The notes under the pieces were generated by a model. That model did not search any database. It was not told the DNA's origin and saw only the letters and a list, made by a program, of their open reading frames with translations. From Inhella inkyongensis (lineage in GTDB: Bacteria > Pseudomonadota > Gammaproteobacteria > Burkholderiales > Burkholderiaceae_C): DNA of 64,000 nucleotides. The DNA lies in assembly GCF_005952805.1 (NCBI RefSeq), contig NZ_CP040709.1:1240001-1304000 (forward strand), written 5' to 3'. The position numbers and the translations under genes are program-made. Positions 46,798 to 56,241 of this stretch are shown here, one piece after another. Numbering within the stretch: position 1 is the stretch's first letter; each line of letters begins with the position of its first letter.

Positions 46798-47403
46798 TTA
46801 GAACCGCTTGCCGAAGCCGATCGAGACCAGCAGCGGGTCGACCTTGAACTCGCCGACCTTGGCGCCGCTGGACTTGATATCGGTGCGGATCTGCACCTTC
46901 TTCACGTCGAAGTTCAGCAGCCAGCCGCCCGACATCGGCACGTCAAAACCGGCGCCGTAGGACAGGCCCATGCTGGAGCCCTCCACCGAGGGGTGCAGAG
47001 CGGCCTGGACGGCGGGGTCAAACTTGACCGATGAGAACAGGGTCAGGTTCACGCCCGCCCCCACATAGGGGCGGAAGCCCATGCCGGTGAAGTGGTACTG
47101 CAGCGACAGCGTGGGCGGCAAGTGCTTGAGGCTGCCGATCTTGGCGCCGGCTGAGCGGATGTCGTGCTTCTGCGGATAGGTCAGCACCAGTTCTGCCGCC
47201 AGATTGGGGCTGAAGAAGTAGCTGATGTCCAGCTCAGGGAAGGTCTTGTTGTTGACCGACAGGCCCAGGCCGGTGCTGTCCTTGTTGGCCGAATCCAGAT
47301 GGAGCGCGCGGCCGCGCACGATCCAGTCACCGCTGTCCTGTGCCATGGCGGGGATGCTCAGGGCGGCAGCGGCCAGGGCGGTCAGCAGAAATTTGGCGTT
47401 CAT
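46798..47403 (-). CDS. ompW: OmpW-family outer membrane protein
   Basis: Eight-stranded beta-barrel outer membrane protein, channel for small hydrophobic compounds. ATG at complement 47401-47403 (MNAKFLLTALAAAALSIPAM) with AGGAG eight bases upstream gives 201 residues and a signal peptide ending AMAQD. Typical segments: WIVRGRALHLD, ELDISYFFSPNLAAELVLTY, PPTLSLQYHF, FRPYVGAGVNLTLFS and C-terminal VDPLLVSIGFGKRF with a terminal Phe for BAM recognition. ompW is oxygen-regulated in other bacteria and an FNR-like box lies upstream. Confidence 0.93.
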   Translation of the reverse strand: MNAKFLLTALAAAALSIPAMAQDSGDWIVRGRALHLDSANKDSTGLGLSVNNKTFPELDISYFFSPNLAAELVLTYPQKHDIRSAGAKIGSLKHLPPTLSLQYHFTGMGFRPYVGAGVNLTLFSSVKFDPAVQAALHPSVEGSSMGLSYGAGFDVPMSGGWLLNFDVKKVQIRTDIKSSGAKVGEFKVDPLLVSIGFGKRF

Positions 47404-47468
47404 CAAGTTCACTCCTGTGTCAGAAAAAGGGATAGGAGGGATTGAAGACGCCGCTCGGAATCAGTCGA

Positions 47469-47482
47469 TTGACTCAGGTCAA
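47469..47482 (-). promoter_or_regulatory. ompW: FNR/ANR-like box upstream of ompW
   Basis: TTGACTCAGGTCAA is a perfect palindrome of the form TTGAC-N4-GTCAA, one base per half-site from the FNR consensus TTGAT-N4-ATCAA. It lies 66 bases upstream of the ompW ATG, a distance suited to activation from near -41. E. coli ompW is FNR-dependent. The promoter itself could not be fixed. Confidence 0.55.
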
Positions 47483-47485
47483 ACC

Positions 47486-47512
47486 CTTAACCACACAGAT
47501 TTTGTGGTTAAG
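47486..47512 (-). terminator. Hairpin after ugpQ (possible terminator)
   Basis: CTTAACCACA (47486-47495) pairs with TGTGGTTAAG (47503-47512), ten perfect pairs with a seven-base loop, 18 bases after the ugpQ stop on the minus strand. There is no long T-run, so it may be a weak terminator or an operator for ompW. Confidence 0.45.
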
Positions 47513-47529
47513 GCTGTCCATGATCTGGA

Positions 47530-48288
47530 TCAGCCCAATGCGGAGGGGCGTGGCGGCCGGGCAACGAGCTTGGGCAGATCCATGCGGTCGGTGATCAACC
47601 CGTCAATGCCGGCGTCGATCAGGCGCTTGGCCTCGGTGGCCTCGTTCACGGTGTAGCAAAGCGCGCGCAGTCCGGCGCCATGCAGGGCCTGGATGCCCGC
47701 GCCATCCAGGCTGCGGTATTGACAGACCACGGCCTTGGCATGGAGTTGCAGCGCCAGCTCCGGGGCATCCGGGCGCCACTGGGTCAGCAGCAGGGCCAGA
47801 GGCCAATCGGCGTCGGCGGCATAGGCGGCGCGCAGGGCCTCAGGGTCAAAGGAGCTGAGCAGGGGCGGAACGCTGGCCTGCCAATGCTGGCGCAGCCAGC
47901 GGGCCACTCCGTCGCCTACCCGCTCGGCCTCGCCGGGGCTGGGTTTGAGTTCCAGATTCAGTGCCAGCCCCAGGGCCTGCGCCCAGGCGGCCAGCCCGGC
48001 AAGACTGGCCAGGGGTTCTCCCACAAAGGGGGCTGAGTGCCAGCTCCCCGCATCCAAACCCTGCAAGACCGCCCACTCCTGGGTGCATGCCAGGCCACTG
48101 CCATTGGTGGTGCGATCCAATTCGTCGTCGTGGAGCAAGAACGGGCGGCCATCCGCGCTGAGCTGCACATCGCACTCGAAGCCCATGAATCCTGCAGCGT
48201 GGCCGACATGGAAGGCCGCCAGCGTGTTTTCCGGGGCTTCCTTGCCAGCGCCGCGGTGGGCAATCCAAAACGGGTAGGGCCAGGCCAT
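47530..48288 (-). CDS. ugpQ: Glycerophosphodiester phosphodiesterase
   Basis: Hydrolyses glycerophosphodiesters to glycerol 3-phosphate and the alcohol. TIM barrel of 252 residues without signal peptide, thus cytoplasmic like UgpQ. HRGAGKEAPENTLAAF (about 11-26) holds the catalytic His and Glu, GFECDVQLSADGRPFLLHDD the metal-binding Glu/Asp and second His, then LNLELKPS and LITDRMD. AAGGA lies seven bases before the ATG. Divergent from the dehydrogenase gene at 48407; the 118-base gap between them shows no clear promoter. Confidence 0.95.
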   Translation of the reverse strand: MAWPYPFWIAHRGAGKEAPENTLAAFHVGHAAGFMGFECDVQLSADGRPFLLHDDELDRTTNGSGLACTQEWAVLQGLDAGSWHSAPFVGEPLASLAGLAAWAQALGLALNLELKPSPGEAERVGDGVARWLRQHWQASVPPLLSSFDPEALRAAYAADADWPLALLLTQWRPDAPELALQLHAKAVVCQYRSLDGAGIQALHGAGLRALCYTVNEATEAKRLIDAGIDGLITDRMDLPKLVARPPRPSALG

Positions 48289-48406
48289 GGGCTTTCCTTA
48301 AGCAGGGCTTCGCTGAAGGCGCAGGATAGAGCGCGCCGCCCACCCTGCGGCCTGAGGGGACGAAGGGGCTGGATGAGAATAGCCAGTCCTCTCCCTGTCT
48401 GCCTTC

Positions 48407-51400
48407 ATGAACGCCGCGCTGCCGCTGATCCCGACCCCTACCGAGTCCGAGTTCGAGACCGCGACCGACGAGGCCGCGCCGCGTCTGCGCGAGATTCCGT
48501 ACAACTACACCTCGTTCTCCGACCGCGAGATCGTGCTGCGCCTGCTCGGGCCGCGCGCCTGGACCCTGGCCGAACAGCTGCGCGGCCAGCGCAACACCGG
48601 GCGCAGCGCCCGCATGCTCTATGAGGTGTTGGGCGATATCTGGGTGGTGCAGCGCAACCCCTATCTGGAAGACGACCTGCTGGCCAACCCGCGCCGGCGG
48701 GATGCTCTGGTCGAGGCGCTCTATCACCGCCTGCGTGAGGTGGACCGCCGCCGCGATCCGGCCAAGGACCCCGAACGCGACGCCTTGGTCGGCGAGCTGC
48801 TGGAGCTGGCCGGTCGAGCGGTTCAAGGATTTGCCGCGCGCTTTCGCGAGGTCTGGGACCTGCGCAAGCGCGCCGCCAAGGTGCTGGGCAAGCAGACGGC
48901 CAAGGACAACATCAAGTTCGACGGTCTTTCGCGCGTCAGCCATGTGACCGACGCCACCGACTGGCGCGTCGAATACCCCTTTGTGGTGCTGACGCCTGAT
49001 AGCGAGGCCGAGATGGCCGGCCTGGTGGCCGGGTGCATTGAGCTGGGGCTCACCATCATTCCGCGTGGCGGTGGCACCGGTTACACCGGCGGCGCCGTGC
49101 CTCTGGTGTGGAAGAGCGCGGTGATCAACACCGAAAAGCTCGAGGCCTTGCGTGGCGTGGAGATGCTGCAGCTGCCGGGCCTGGACCGCGAAGTGGCCAC
49201 CATCCACAGCGAGGCCGGGGTGGTGACGCAGCGCGTGGCTGATTTGGCTGAACAGCACGGCTTCGTGTTCGCGGTGGACCCCACCAGCGCGGAAGCCAGC
49301 TGCATCGGCGGCAACATCGCGATGAATGCGGGGGGCAAGAAGGCGGTGCTCTGGGGCACGGCGCTGGACAACCTGGCCTCCTGGAAAATGGTGACCCCCG
49401 ATGCCAAGTGGCTGGAGGTGATTCGCCTTAACCACAACCTGGGCAAGATCCACGATGTGGAGGTGGCCAGCTTTGAGCTGCGCTACTTCGATGCCACCGG
49501 CAAGACCCTGGAGCGCAGCGAGCGCCTGGACATCCCGGGCCGGGTGTTCCGCAAAGAAGGTCTGGGCAAGGACGTCACCGACAAATTTCTCGCCGGCCTG
49601 CCCGGCATCCAGAAGGAAGGCTGCGACGGCCTGATCACCAGCGCACGCTGGGTCGTGCATCAGGCGCCCAAGGCCATCCGCACCGTCTGCCTGGAGTTCT
49701 TCGGCAACCCCAAAGAGGCCGTGCCCTCCATCGTCGAGATACGCGACTTTCTGTTCGGCCTGGCGCGCGAGAAAAAAGCCGTGCTGGCCGGTCTGGAGCA
49801 TCTGGACGACCGCTACCTGAAGGCGGTGGGTTACACCACCAAGAGCAAGCGCGGCGGCTTCCCGAAGATGGTGCTGGTGGGCGACATCGTCGGCGACGAC
49901 GAGGGCGAAGTGGCCAAGGCGACGTCCGAAGTGGTGCGCATCGCCAATGCGCGCAGCGGCGAGGGCTTTGTGGCCGTCAGCCCCGATGCGCGCAAGAAGT
50001 TCTGGCTCGATCGCAAGCGCACGGCCGCGATTGCCAAGCACACCAACGCCTTCAAGATCAACGAAGACGTGGTGATCCCGCTCGAGCGCATGGGCGAATA
50101 CACGCTGGGCATTGAGCGCATCAACATCGAGCTCAGCCTGCGCAACAAGCTGGAGCTGATCGAGCGCCTGCTGGCCTTTTTCAAGCAGCCCCGCTTGCCC
50201 CTGGGCAAGAGCGACGACGCCAGCGAGATCGGCAGCAGCGAGTTACTGGAGGACCGCGTCAGCCAGGCTTTGAGCCTGCTGAACGACGTGGGCGATCTGT
50301 GGCAGCACTGGCATGACGAGCTCGACGTGCCGCGGCCAGGCGAAGAGAGCTTCTTCGAGCAATTGCAGTCTGGGTTGCAGCGGGCCAGCTGGAAGCGCCA
50401 GATCCTGAAGCCGTTGCAGACCCTGTTCAGTGGCGCTGCCTTCGAGCCCATCCTGGCCGAGCTCAAGACCATTCACCAGGAAGTGCTGCGCGGCCGCGTG
50501 TGGGTGGCCCTGCACATGCACGCCGGTGACGGCAATGTGCATACCAACATCCCGGTCAACTCCGACAACTACGCGATGCTGCAGACGGCCCACGAGGCGG
50601 TGGGGCGCATCATGAAGCTGGCACGGTCCCTGGGCGGCGTGATCAGCGGCGAACACGGCATCGGCATCACCAAGCTGGAGTTCTTGAGTGATGAGGAACT
50701 GGCCGGCTTCGCGTCTTACAAGGCCCGCATCGACCCCGAAGGCCGCTTCAACCGCGGCAAGCTGCTCCGGTTGGGTCAGGACAAGGACATCCCCTTCGCT
50801 GACCTGACCAATGCCTACACGCCCAGCTTCGGCCTGATGGGCCACGAATCGCTGATCATGCAGCGCTCGGAAATCGGTGCTATCAGCGATTCGATCAAGG
50901 ACTGCCTGCGTTGCGGCAAGTGCAAGCCGGTGTGTGCCACGCACGTGCCGCGCGCCAATCTGCTCTACAGCCCACGCAACAAGATCCTGGCGACCTCGCT
51001 GCTGATCGAGGCCTTCCTCTACGAGGAGCAGACCCGCCGGGGCATCTCGGTCCAGCACTGGGAGGAGTTCGAGGACGTGGCCGACCACTGCACGGTCTGC
51101 CACAAATGCGCCACGCCTTGTCCGGTCAAGATCGACTTCGGCGATGTGTCGATGAACATGCGCAATCTGCTGCGCAAGATGGGGCAAAAGAGCTTCCGGC
51201 CGGGCAACGCGGCGGCCATGCTGATGCTCAATGCGACAAACCCCGAGACCATCAAGCTGGTACGCGCCGGCATGGTGGGCCTGGGCTTCAAGGCCCAACG
51301 CCTGGCCCACGACCTGTTCAAGCGCTTGGCCAAGAAGCAGACCTCGGCACCGCCCAGCACGGTGGGCCCTGCACCTGTGCGCGAGCAGGTCATCCATTTC

Positions 51401-52300
51401 ATCAACAAGAAGCTGCCTGGCGGCCTGCCCAAGAAGACGGCGCGGGCCTTGCTCGACATCGAGGACAAGAACTACGTCCCGATCATTCGCAACCCGTCTG
51501 CTACGTCCGCGGACACCGAGGCGGTGTTCTATTTCCCGGGCTGCGGCTCCGAACGCCTGTTCAGCCAGGTGGGCCTCGCGACCCAGGCCATGCTCTGGCA
51601 CGCCGGCGTGCAGACCGTGCTGCCGCCGGGCTATCTGTGCTGCGGCTATCCGCAGCGCGGCTCGGGACAGTTCGACAAGGCCGAGCAGATGATCACCGAC
51701 AACCGGGTGCTCTTCCACCGCGTGGCCAACACCCTGAACTACCTCGATATCAAGACCGTGGTGGTGAGCTGCGGCACCTGCTTCGACCAGTTGCAGGGCT
51801 ATCGCTTCGAGGACATCTTCCCCGGCTGCCGGATCGTCGACATCCATGAGTACCTGCTCGAGAAGGGCATCAAGCTGGAGGGGCAGGGCGCTTATCTGTA
51901 TCACGACCCCTGCCACAGCCCCATGAAGCAGCAGGAGCGGATGAAGACCGTTAAGGCCTTGGTGGGCGAGGGCGTGCTCAAGAGCGAACGCTGTTGCGGT
52001 GAGTCCGGCACGCTGGGTGTGACGCGACCGGACATCAGCACCCAGATTCGCTTTCGCAAGGAAGAGGAGCTGCGCAAGAACGTGGCCCAGCTGGCTCCGC
52101 AGGGTGGCGACGTGAAGATCCTGACCAGTTGCCCGAGTTGCTTGCAGGGGCTGTCGCGCTACCAGGGCGACTTGCAGAACGGTTTGCTCGAGGCCGACTA
52201 CATCGTGGTCGAAATGGCGCGCAAGATCCTGGGCGAGGACTGGATGCCGCGGTACGTGGCCCAGGCCAACGCGGGCGGTATTGAGCGGGTGTTGGTATGA
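48407..52300 (+). CDS. Fused FAD/4Fe-4S D-2-hydroxyacid dehydrogenase (DUF3683-GlcD-GlcF type)
   Basis: A 1297-residue respiratory-type dehydrogenase. A DUF3683 N-terminal region (about 1-170) precedes an FAD-binding PCMH domain (about 175-400; [36 protein letters not shown]) and the FAD-oxidase C domain ([22 protein letters not shown]). Two 4Fe-4S motifs follow ([16 protein letters not shown] and [16 protein letters not shown]), then CCG domains with [36 protein letters not shown] and CCGESGTLG. The order equals GlcD, a ferredoxin part and GlcF in one chain. D-lactate or another D-2-hydroxyacid is the likely substrate, consistent with the D-lactate-dehydrogenase-like gene at 54918. Confidence 0.92.
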   Translation: MNAALPLIPTPTESEFETATDEAAPRLREIPYNYTSFSDREIVLRLLGPRAWTLAEQLRGQRNTGRSARMLYEVLGDIWVVQRNPYLEDDLLANPRRRDALVEALYHRLREVDRRRDPAKDPERDALVGELLELAGRAVQGFAARFREVWDLRKRAAKVLGKQTAKDNIKFDGLSRVSHVTDATDWRVEYPFVVLTPDSEAEMAGLVAGCIELGLTIIPRGGGTGYTGGAVPLVWKSAVINTEKLEALRGVEMLQLPGLDREVATIHSEAGVVTQRVADLAEQHGFVFAVDPTSAEASCIGGNIAMNAGGKKAVLWGTALDNLASWKMVTPDAKWLEVIRLNHNLGKIHDVEVASFELRYFDATGKTLERSERLDIPGRVFRKEGLGKDVTDKFLAGLPGIQKEGCDGLITSARWVVHQAPKAIRTVCLEFFGNPKEAVPSIVEIRDFLFGLAREKKAVLAGLEHLDDRYLKAVGYTTKSKRGGFPKMVLVGDIVGDDEGEVAKATSEVVRIANARSGEGFVAVSPDARKKFWLDRKRTAAIAKHTNAFKINEDVVIPLERMGEYTLGIERINIELSLRNKLELIERLLAFFKQPRLPLGKSDDASEIGSSELLEDRVSQALSLLNDVGDLWQHWHDELDVPRPGEESFFEQLQSGLQRASWKRQILKPLQTLFSGAAFEPILAELKTIHQEVLRGRVWVALHMHAGDGNVHTNIPVNSDNYAMLQTAHEAVGRIMKLARSLGGVISGEHGIGITKLEFLSDEELAGFASYKARIDPEGRFNRGKLLRLGQDKDIPFADLTNAYTPSFGLMGHESLIMQRSEIGAISDSIKDCLRCGKCKPVCATHVPRANLLYSPRNKILATSLLIEAFLYEEQTRRGISVQHWEEFEDVADHCTVCHKCATPCPVKIDFGDVSMNMRNLLRKMGQKSFRPGNAAAMLMLNATNPETIKLVRAGMVGLGFKAQRLAHDLFKRLAKKQTSAPPSTVGPAPVREQVIHFINKKLPGGLPKKTARALLDIEDKNYVPIIRNPSATSADTEAVFYFPGCGSERLFSQVGLATQAMLWHAGVQTVLPPGYLCCGYPQRGSGQFDKAEQMITDNRVLFHRVANTLNYLDIKTVVVSCGTCFDQLQGYRFEDIFPGCRIVDIHEYLLEKGIKLEGQGAYLYHDPCHSPMKQQERMKTVKALVGEGVLKSERCCGESGTLGVTRPDISTQIRFRKEEELRKNVAQLAPQGGDVKILTSCPSCLQGLSRYQGDLQNGLLEADYIVVEMARKILGEDWMPRYVAQANAGGIERVLV

Positions 52301-52719
52301 CGGCCTGCCCGCTCTGCATCGATGAAGGTGGCTTGCTCATTCACCGCGAGCCCTTGCTGCGCGTGGTGCGCGCCACCGACACGCCCGAGCACCCAGCCTT
52401 CTACCGGGTGATCCTGAATGCCCATGTGGCCGAGTTCAGCGCCTTGGCCGCGCCGGAGCGCCAGCGTGTGATGGATGTGGTGGTGGAGGTGGAGCGTCAG
52501 GTGCTGGCCCTGCTCAAGCCGATCAAAGTCAATCTGGCCAGCCTGGGCAATATGGTGCCGCATCTGCATTGGCATGTGATTGCGCGCGTTGGCGATGACG
52601 CGCAGTTTCCGGCGCCTATCTGGGCGCCCGCCGTGCGGGCGGGTGATCCTGCACGCCTGCAGGCCTGGCAGGCGGCTCTGCCGCGGTTGGACGAGGGCAT
52701 CGCCGCCGCTCTGCGCTGA
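52297..52719 (+). CDS. HIT-family nucleotide-binding hydrolase
   Basis: A 140-residue histidine-triad protein. The motif HLHWHVIAR (about 89-97) has the His-x-His-x-His pattern of the nucleotidyl-phosphate-binding loop. CPLC near the N-terminus recalls the zinc ligands of some HIT proteins. It overlaps the dehydrogenase gene by four bases. Substrates are probably AMP-linked compounds; the specific role is unknown. Confidence 0.92.
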   Translation: MTACPLCIDEGGLLIHREPLLRVVRATDTPEHPAFYRVILNAHVAEFSALAAPERQRVMDVVVEVERQVLALLKPIKVNLASLGNMVPHLHWHVIARVGDDAQFPAPIWAPAVRAGDPARLQAWQAALPRLDEGIAAALR

Positions 52720-52838
52720 AGCGGCAATCGATCACGACGGAGTAGGGCGGCAGAAAGGTTTGCTTGCACTTCTCACCAGACAGTTGCGCTCCGTGCCGGG
52801 AGCATGGGACCCCTTGCTGTAACCCCTGCGGAGGCCCT

Positions 52839-54878
52839 GTGCGCCGACTCCTTCTTGCCCTCCCGACCGCGCTGGTCGCGCTGCTGAATTTGGTCTCCCT
52901 GCCGGCCCAGGCGGCCGATCCCGCTAACCCGGCGGCCCGCCGCGCCCATCCGGGGCGTGCGCCGTTCCCGCAAATCAGCCTGCCCGAGGTGGCCCAGGGC
53001 GAGCGCGCCGTGGCCTTGCTGGGCCAGCGCCTGCCCGAGGTGGCGCGCTGGTACGGCAAGTCGGAGGAAGAGTTCGCCGCGCTGTTGCGTCAGGACCATC
53101 GTTTGCGGCTCGACCGGCGCGGGCGCCTCTTTGCCGTTGACACACTGGAAGCCCCGCTGCCCACGCTGCCGGCCGATCAGCGCTCGGTGCTCGATGGCAA
53201 CCTGCTGCCGCTGGAGCAGACTTTTGCGCTCCACAGCCGCCCCGGCGCCAAGCGAACGATCTATCTGAACTTCAAGGGTGCCACGCTCACCGGCACGGCC
53301 TGGAACAGCGCGGGGACCAGCATCACTGCCTTGCCCTATGACTTGGACGGCATTCCCTATTCCTTCAACACCACCGAGTTGCAGCGCATCCAGGGCGTGT
53401 GGCAGCGGGTGGCCGAGGACTTTGCGCCCTTTGACGTCAACGTGACGACCGAGGCGCCACCTCCCGAGGCCCTGAGCCGCGCCGGCAGTACCGACCAGGT
53501 GTTTGGCACGACCGTGCTGATCACAAACTCGAATGGGGTTTACAGCTGCAGCTGTGGCGGCGTGGCCTATATCGGTGCCTTTGACGACACCAGCGACTTC
53601 TACAAGCCGGCCCTGGTGTTCTACAACCAGCTCGGTGGCGGCAACGAGAAGTACGTGGCCGAGGCCGCCTCGCACGAGGCCGGGCACAACCTTGGGCTGC
53701 AACACGATGGCTACTCGGGCGGCGGCTACTACGGCGGCCATGGCACCGGGGTAACCGCCTGGGCGCCCATCATGGGTGTGGGCTACTCCAAGCCCCTGGT
53801 GCAGTGGAGCAAGGGCGAGTACAGCACGGCCACCAATGTCCAGGATGACTTTGCGGTGGCTGAGTCCTATGGCCTGCCGATTCGCCTGGATGACCATGGC
53901 GATCTGGCCGGCAACGCCACCGCAATGACCGGGGTCAGCAGTGGGGGATCGACGAGCTTCAGCGAAAGCGGGGTGATCGAGCGCAGCAGCGATGTGGATC
54001 AGTTCAGCTTCAACGCGGCGGCCGGCGCGCTCACGGTGAGCTTGCAGCCCGCTGTGCGGGCGGCCAATCTGGATGCCGTGCTGGAGCTCCGAACCGCAGC
54101 TGGCATCTTGCTGGCCAGCAGCAATCCCTTGGACACGCTGAACGCCAGTTTGAGCATCACCCTGGCCAGTCCGGGCACCTATTTCCTCAGTGTGCGCGGC
54201 ACGGGCAAAGGCGACCCACTTGTGGACGGCTACACCGCTTACGGCAGCGTGGGGCACTATGCACTGAGCGTCACAGCCGCGGCCGTGAGTGGCAGCCCGC
54301 CGGTGGCGGTGGCCACGGGCACGCCCACCAGCGGCACGGTGCCGCTGACCGTGGCCTTCTCGGCCGCTGGCTCCAGTGACGCTGATGGCAGCATCGTGGC
54401 CTATGACTGGACCTTCGGCGACGGCGGCAGCGCCAGCGGCGCCCAAGTCAGCCATGTCTACACGGCGGCGGGCAGCTACAGCGCGCAGTTGCGCGTCACC
54501 GATAACAGCGGCCTGAGCGCCACCAAGTCGGTGGCCATCAACGTCAATCCCGTGGTGACCTTGCTGCCCATGGGGGTGGCCGATATCGCGATGGGCAGCA
54601 GCGTGAGCGGCAACAACCGCTGGCGTGCGACGGCGGCGGTGAGGGTGTTGGACAGCCAGGGCCGCGCTGTGGTTGGCGCCACGGTGAGCGCCCGCTGGTC
54701 GGGGCTGGTCTCGGGCAATGCCACGGCCACCACGGGCAGCAATGGCGTGGCCAGCTTCCAGTCCGGCACCACGCGCAACAGCGGCAGCATTGCCCTCACG
54801 GTGACCGGCATCAACCTGACGGGCTATCAGTGCGACAGCACCCGCAACGTTGAGACCAGCGACAGCATCAGTCGCTGA
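52839..54878 (+). CDS. Secreted zinc metalloprotease with PPC and PKD domains
   Basis: GTG start 52839 with GGAGG four bases upstream gives 679 residues and a good signal peptide (MRRLLLALPTALVALLNLVS...AQAA). The metzincin-type zinc motif HEAGHNLGLQHD has H279, E280, H283 and H289, with MGVGYS downstream as a possible Met-turn. Next come a bacterial pre-peptidase-like beta domain (about 360-505), a PKD domain (about 510-590, YDWTFGDGGSASG) and a C-terminal beta domain. Secreted, probably degrading proteins outside the cell. A longer frame starting 25 codons upstream has no signal peptide at its N-terminus. Confidence 0.88.
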   Translation: MRRLLLALPTALVALLNLVSLPAQAADPANPAARRAHPGRAPFPQISLPEVAQGERAVALLGQRLPEVARWYGKSEEEFAALLRQDHRLRLDRRGRLFAVDTLEAPLPTLPADQRSVLDGNLLPLEQTFALHSRPGAKRTIYLNFKGATLTGTAWNSAGTSITALPYDLDGIPYSFNTTELQRIQGVWQRVAEDFAPFDVNVTTEAPPPEALSRAGSTDQVFGTTVLITNSNGVYSCSCGGVAYIGAFDDTSDFYKPALVFYNQLGGGNEKYVAEAASHEAGHNLGLQHDGYSGGGYYGGHGTGVTAWAPIMGVGYSKPLVQWSKGEYSTATNVQDDFAVAESYGLPIRLDDHGDLAGNATAMTGVSSGGSTSFSESGVIERSSDVDQFSFNAAAGALTVSLQPAVRAANLDAVLELRTAAGILLASSNPLDTLNASLSITLASPGTYFLSVRGTGKGDPLVDGYTAYGSVGHYALSVTAAAVSGSPPVAVATGTPTSGTVPLTVAFSAAGSSDADGSIVAYDWTFGDGGSASGAQVSHVYTAAGSYSAQLRVTDNSGLSATKSVAINVNPVVTLLPMGVADIAMGSSVSGNNRWRATAAVRVLDSQGRAVVGATVSARWSGLVSGNATATTGSNGVASFQSGTTRNSGSIALTVTGINLTGYQCDSTRNVETSDSISR

Positions 54879-54917
54879 GCCAGCCAACGCTCGGGCCGCA
54901 TGGGGTAGCCTTGCTCC

Positions 54918-55913
54918 ATGCCGCCCGAGCCCTTCGTGATCACCGTTTTTAGCGCCAAGCGCTATGACCGCCAGAGCCTGGCGGCCGAGCTGCCTTCCTT
55001 TGCGGGCTTGGCGTTGAATTTTGTCGAGGCCCGCTTGGACGAGCACAGCGCGCAGGCGGCGCAGGGCAGTCAGGCGGTTTGCGCTTTCGTTAACGATCGT
55101 CTGGATGGCCCAGTGCTGGAGCGTCTTGCGGCTCTGGGGGTGCAGCTGATCTTGCTGCGCTGTGCCGGCTTCAATCAGGTCGATCTGGCGCGTGCGCAAG
55201 CCCTCGGGCTGACGGTGGCGCGGGTGCCCGAGTACTCGCCCCACGCGGTGGCCGAGCATGCATTGGCCCTGCTGCTGACTTTGGTGCGCAAGACGCACCG
55301 GGCTCACGCCCGGGTGCGTGAGGGCAATTTCGAACTCGACGGCTTGCAAGGCTTTGATTTGTTCGGCAAGACCGTCGGCGTGGTGGGCACCGGGCGCATC
55401 GGTGCTTGTCTGGTGCGTATCTTTCAGGGGCTGGGATGCGAGGTGCTGGCCCACGATCCGCAGCCCAACCCAGATCTTGGGGTTCGCTATCAGGGCCTGA
55501 ACCCACTCTTGGCGAGCTCGCGCATCGTGCTGCTGCAATGCCCGCTGAACGCCCAGACCCAGCACCTGATCAATGCGGAGCGCCTGGCCCTGATGCCGCG
55601 CGGCGCGGTGCTGGTGAACACCTCGCGTGGCGCCGTGATCGACACCCGCGCCGTGATTGCGGCTCTCAAGAGTGGGCATCTGGGTGGGTTGGCACTCGAT
55701 GTCTACGAGGAAGAGGCCAGTCTGTTCTTTGCTGACCGCAGCGGCGAGGTCATTGGTGACGATGTGTTTGCCCGACTGCAGACCTTTCCCAATGTCCTGA
55801 TCACCGCGCACCAGGGCTTCTTCACGGACGAGGCCTTGGCCCAAATCGCGCGCACCACCCTGGGAAATGCCCAGTCCTTTCGCCAAACCGGGCGTCCATT
55901 GCACGAGGTTTGA
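54918..55913 (+). CDS. 2-hydroxyacid dehydrogenase, D-lactate dehydrogenase type
   Basis: A 331-residue NAD-dependent D-isomer-specific dehydrogenase. The Rossmann motif GVVGTGRIGACLVRIF lies at about 154-169. The catalytic residues fit the family: Arg in VNTSRGAVID, Glu in LDVYEEEASLF and His in LITAHQGFFT (NVLITAHQGF, about 296). It resembles LdhA-like fermentative D-lactate dehydrogenases (pyruvate to D-lactate). The family is broad and the substrate is inferred. Confidence 0.9.
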   Translation: MPPEPFVITVFSAKRYDRQSLAAELPSFAGLALNFVEARLDEHSAQAAQGSQAVCAFVNDRLDGPVLERLAALGVQLILLRCAGFNQVDLARAQALGLTVARVPEYSPHAVAEHALALLLTLVRKTHRAHARVREGNFELDGLQGFDLFGKTVGVVGTGRIGACLVRIFQGLGCEVLAHDPQPNPDLGVRYQGLNPLLASSRIVLLQCPLNAQTQHLINAERLALMPRGAVLVNTSRGAVIDTRAVIAALKSGHLGGLALDVYEEEASLFFADRSGEVIGDDVFARLQTFPNVLITAHQGFFTDEALAQIARTTLGNAQSFRQTGRPLHEV

Positions 55914-56241
55914 GCTTCAAGGCGGGGTCAAGGGTTGACCCTAAGCGGGTTGCCCTGAGGCGGAAAGTCCCTGTGCGTTTTGCAACAAGCCTTTACTCAT
56001 TCTTGAGGATTGACTTTTTAGACTGCGCGCCTCGCGTTGATCGGCCACCACCGGTCCACGATGTCGGGGGGACGCGCCTCCGATTTGCGACACGCAGTAC
56101 GAGGGGCCCCAAGACGTAGCTCTCGCGTCTGCAGAAAAGGTGATTCACCAATCACCCGCGTAACAGCCCAGCCGGTGATCCCGGTCCGCAGTTCGCTTGG
56201 ACCCTTGAAGGGGTCGTTCTGTTTCCAATTTGGAGCTCTGA
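55914..56241 (+). promoter_or_regulatory. Leader region of the subtilase gene
   Basis: About 330 bases without a gene. GGGTCAA-GGG-TTGACCC (55925-55941) is a perfect dyad just after the dehydrogenase gene and may end its transcription. GGTGAT/ATCACC (56140-56157) is another small dyad nearer the subtilase. A promoter could lie in the A/T-rich stretch 55990-56025 but no good box pair was found. No known riboswitch pattern is recognised. The subtilase start has GGAG at about 56231. Confidence 0.4.

Noticed and set aside
52773..55904. Minus-strand open frame of 1043 codons
   Set aside because: Antisense shadow of the metalloprotease and dehydrogenase genes; composition is that of a reversed coding strand and no domain is recognisable.
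55914..56241. c-di-GMP or other known riboswitch in the subtilase leader
   Set aside because: An ACGCACAGGG match appears only on the minus strand, pointing the wrong way, and the rest of the conserved core is missing.
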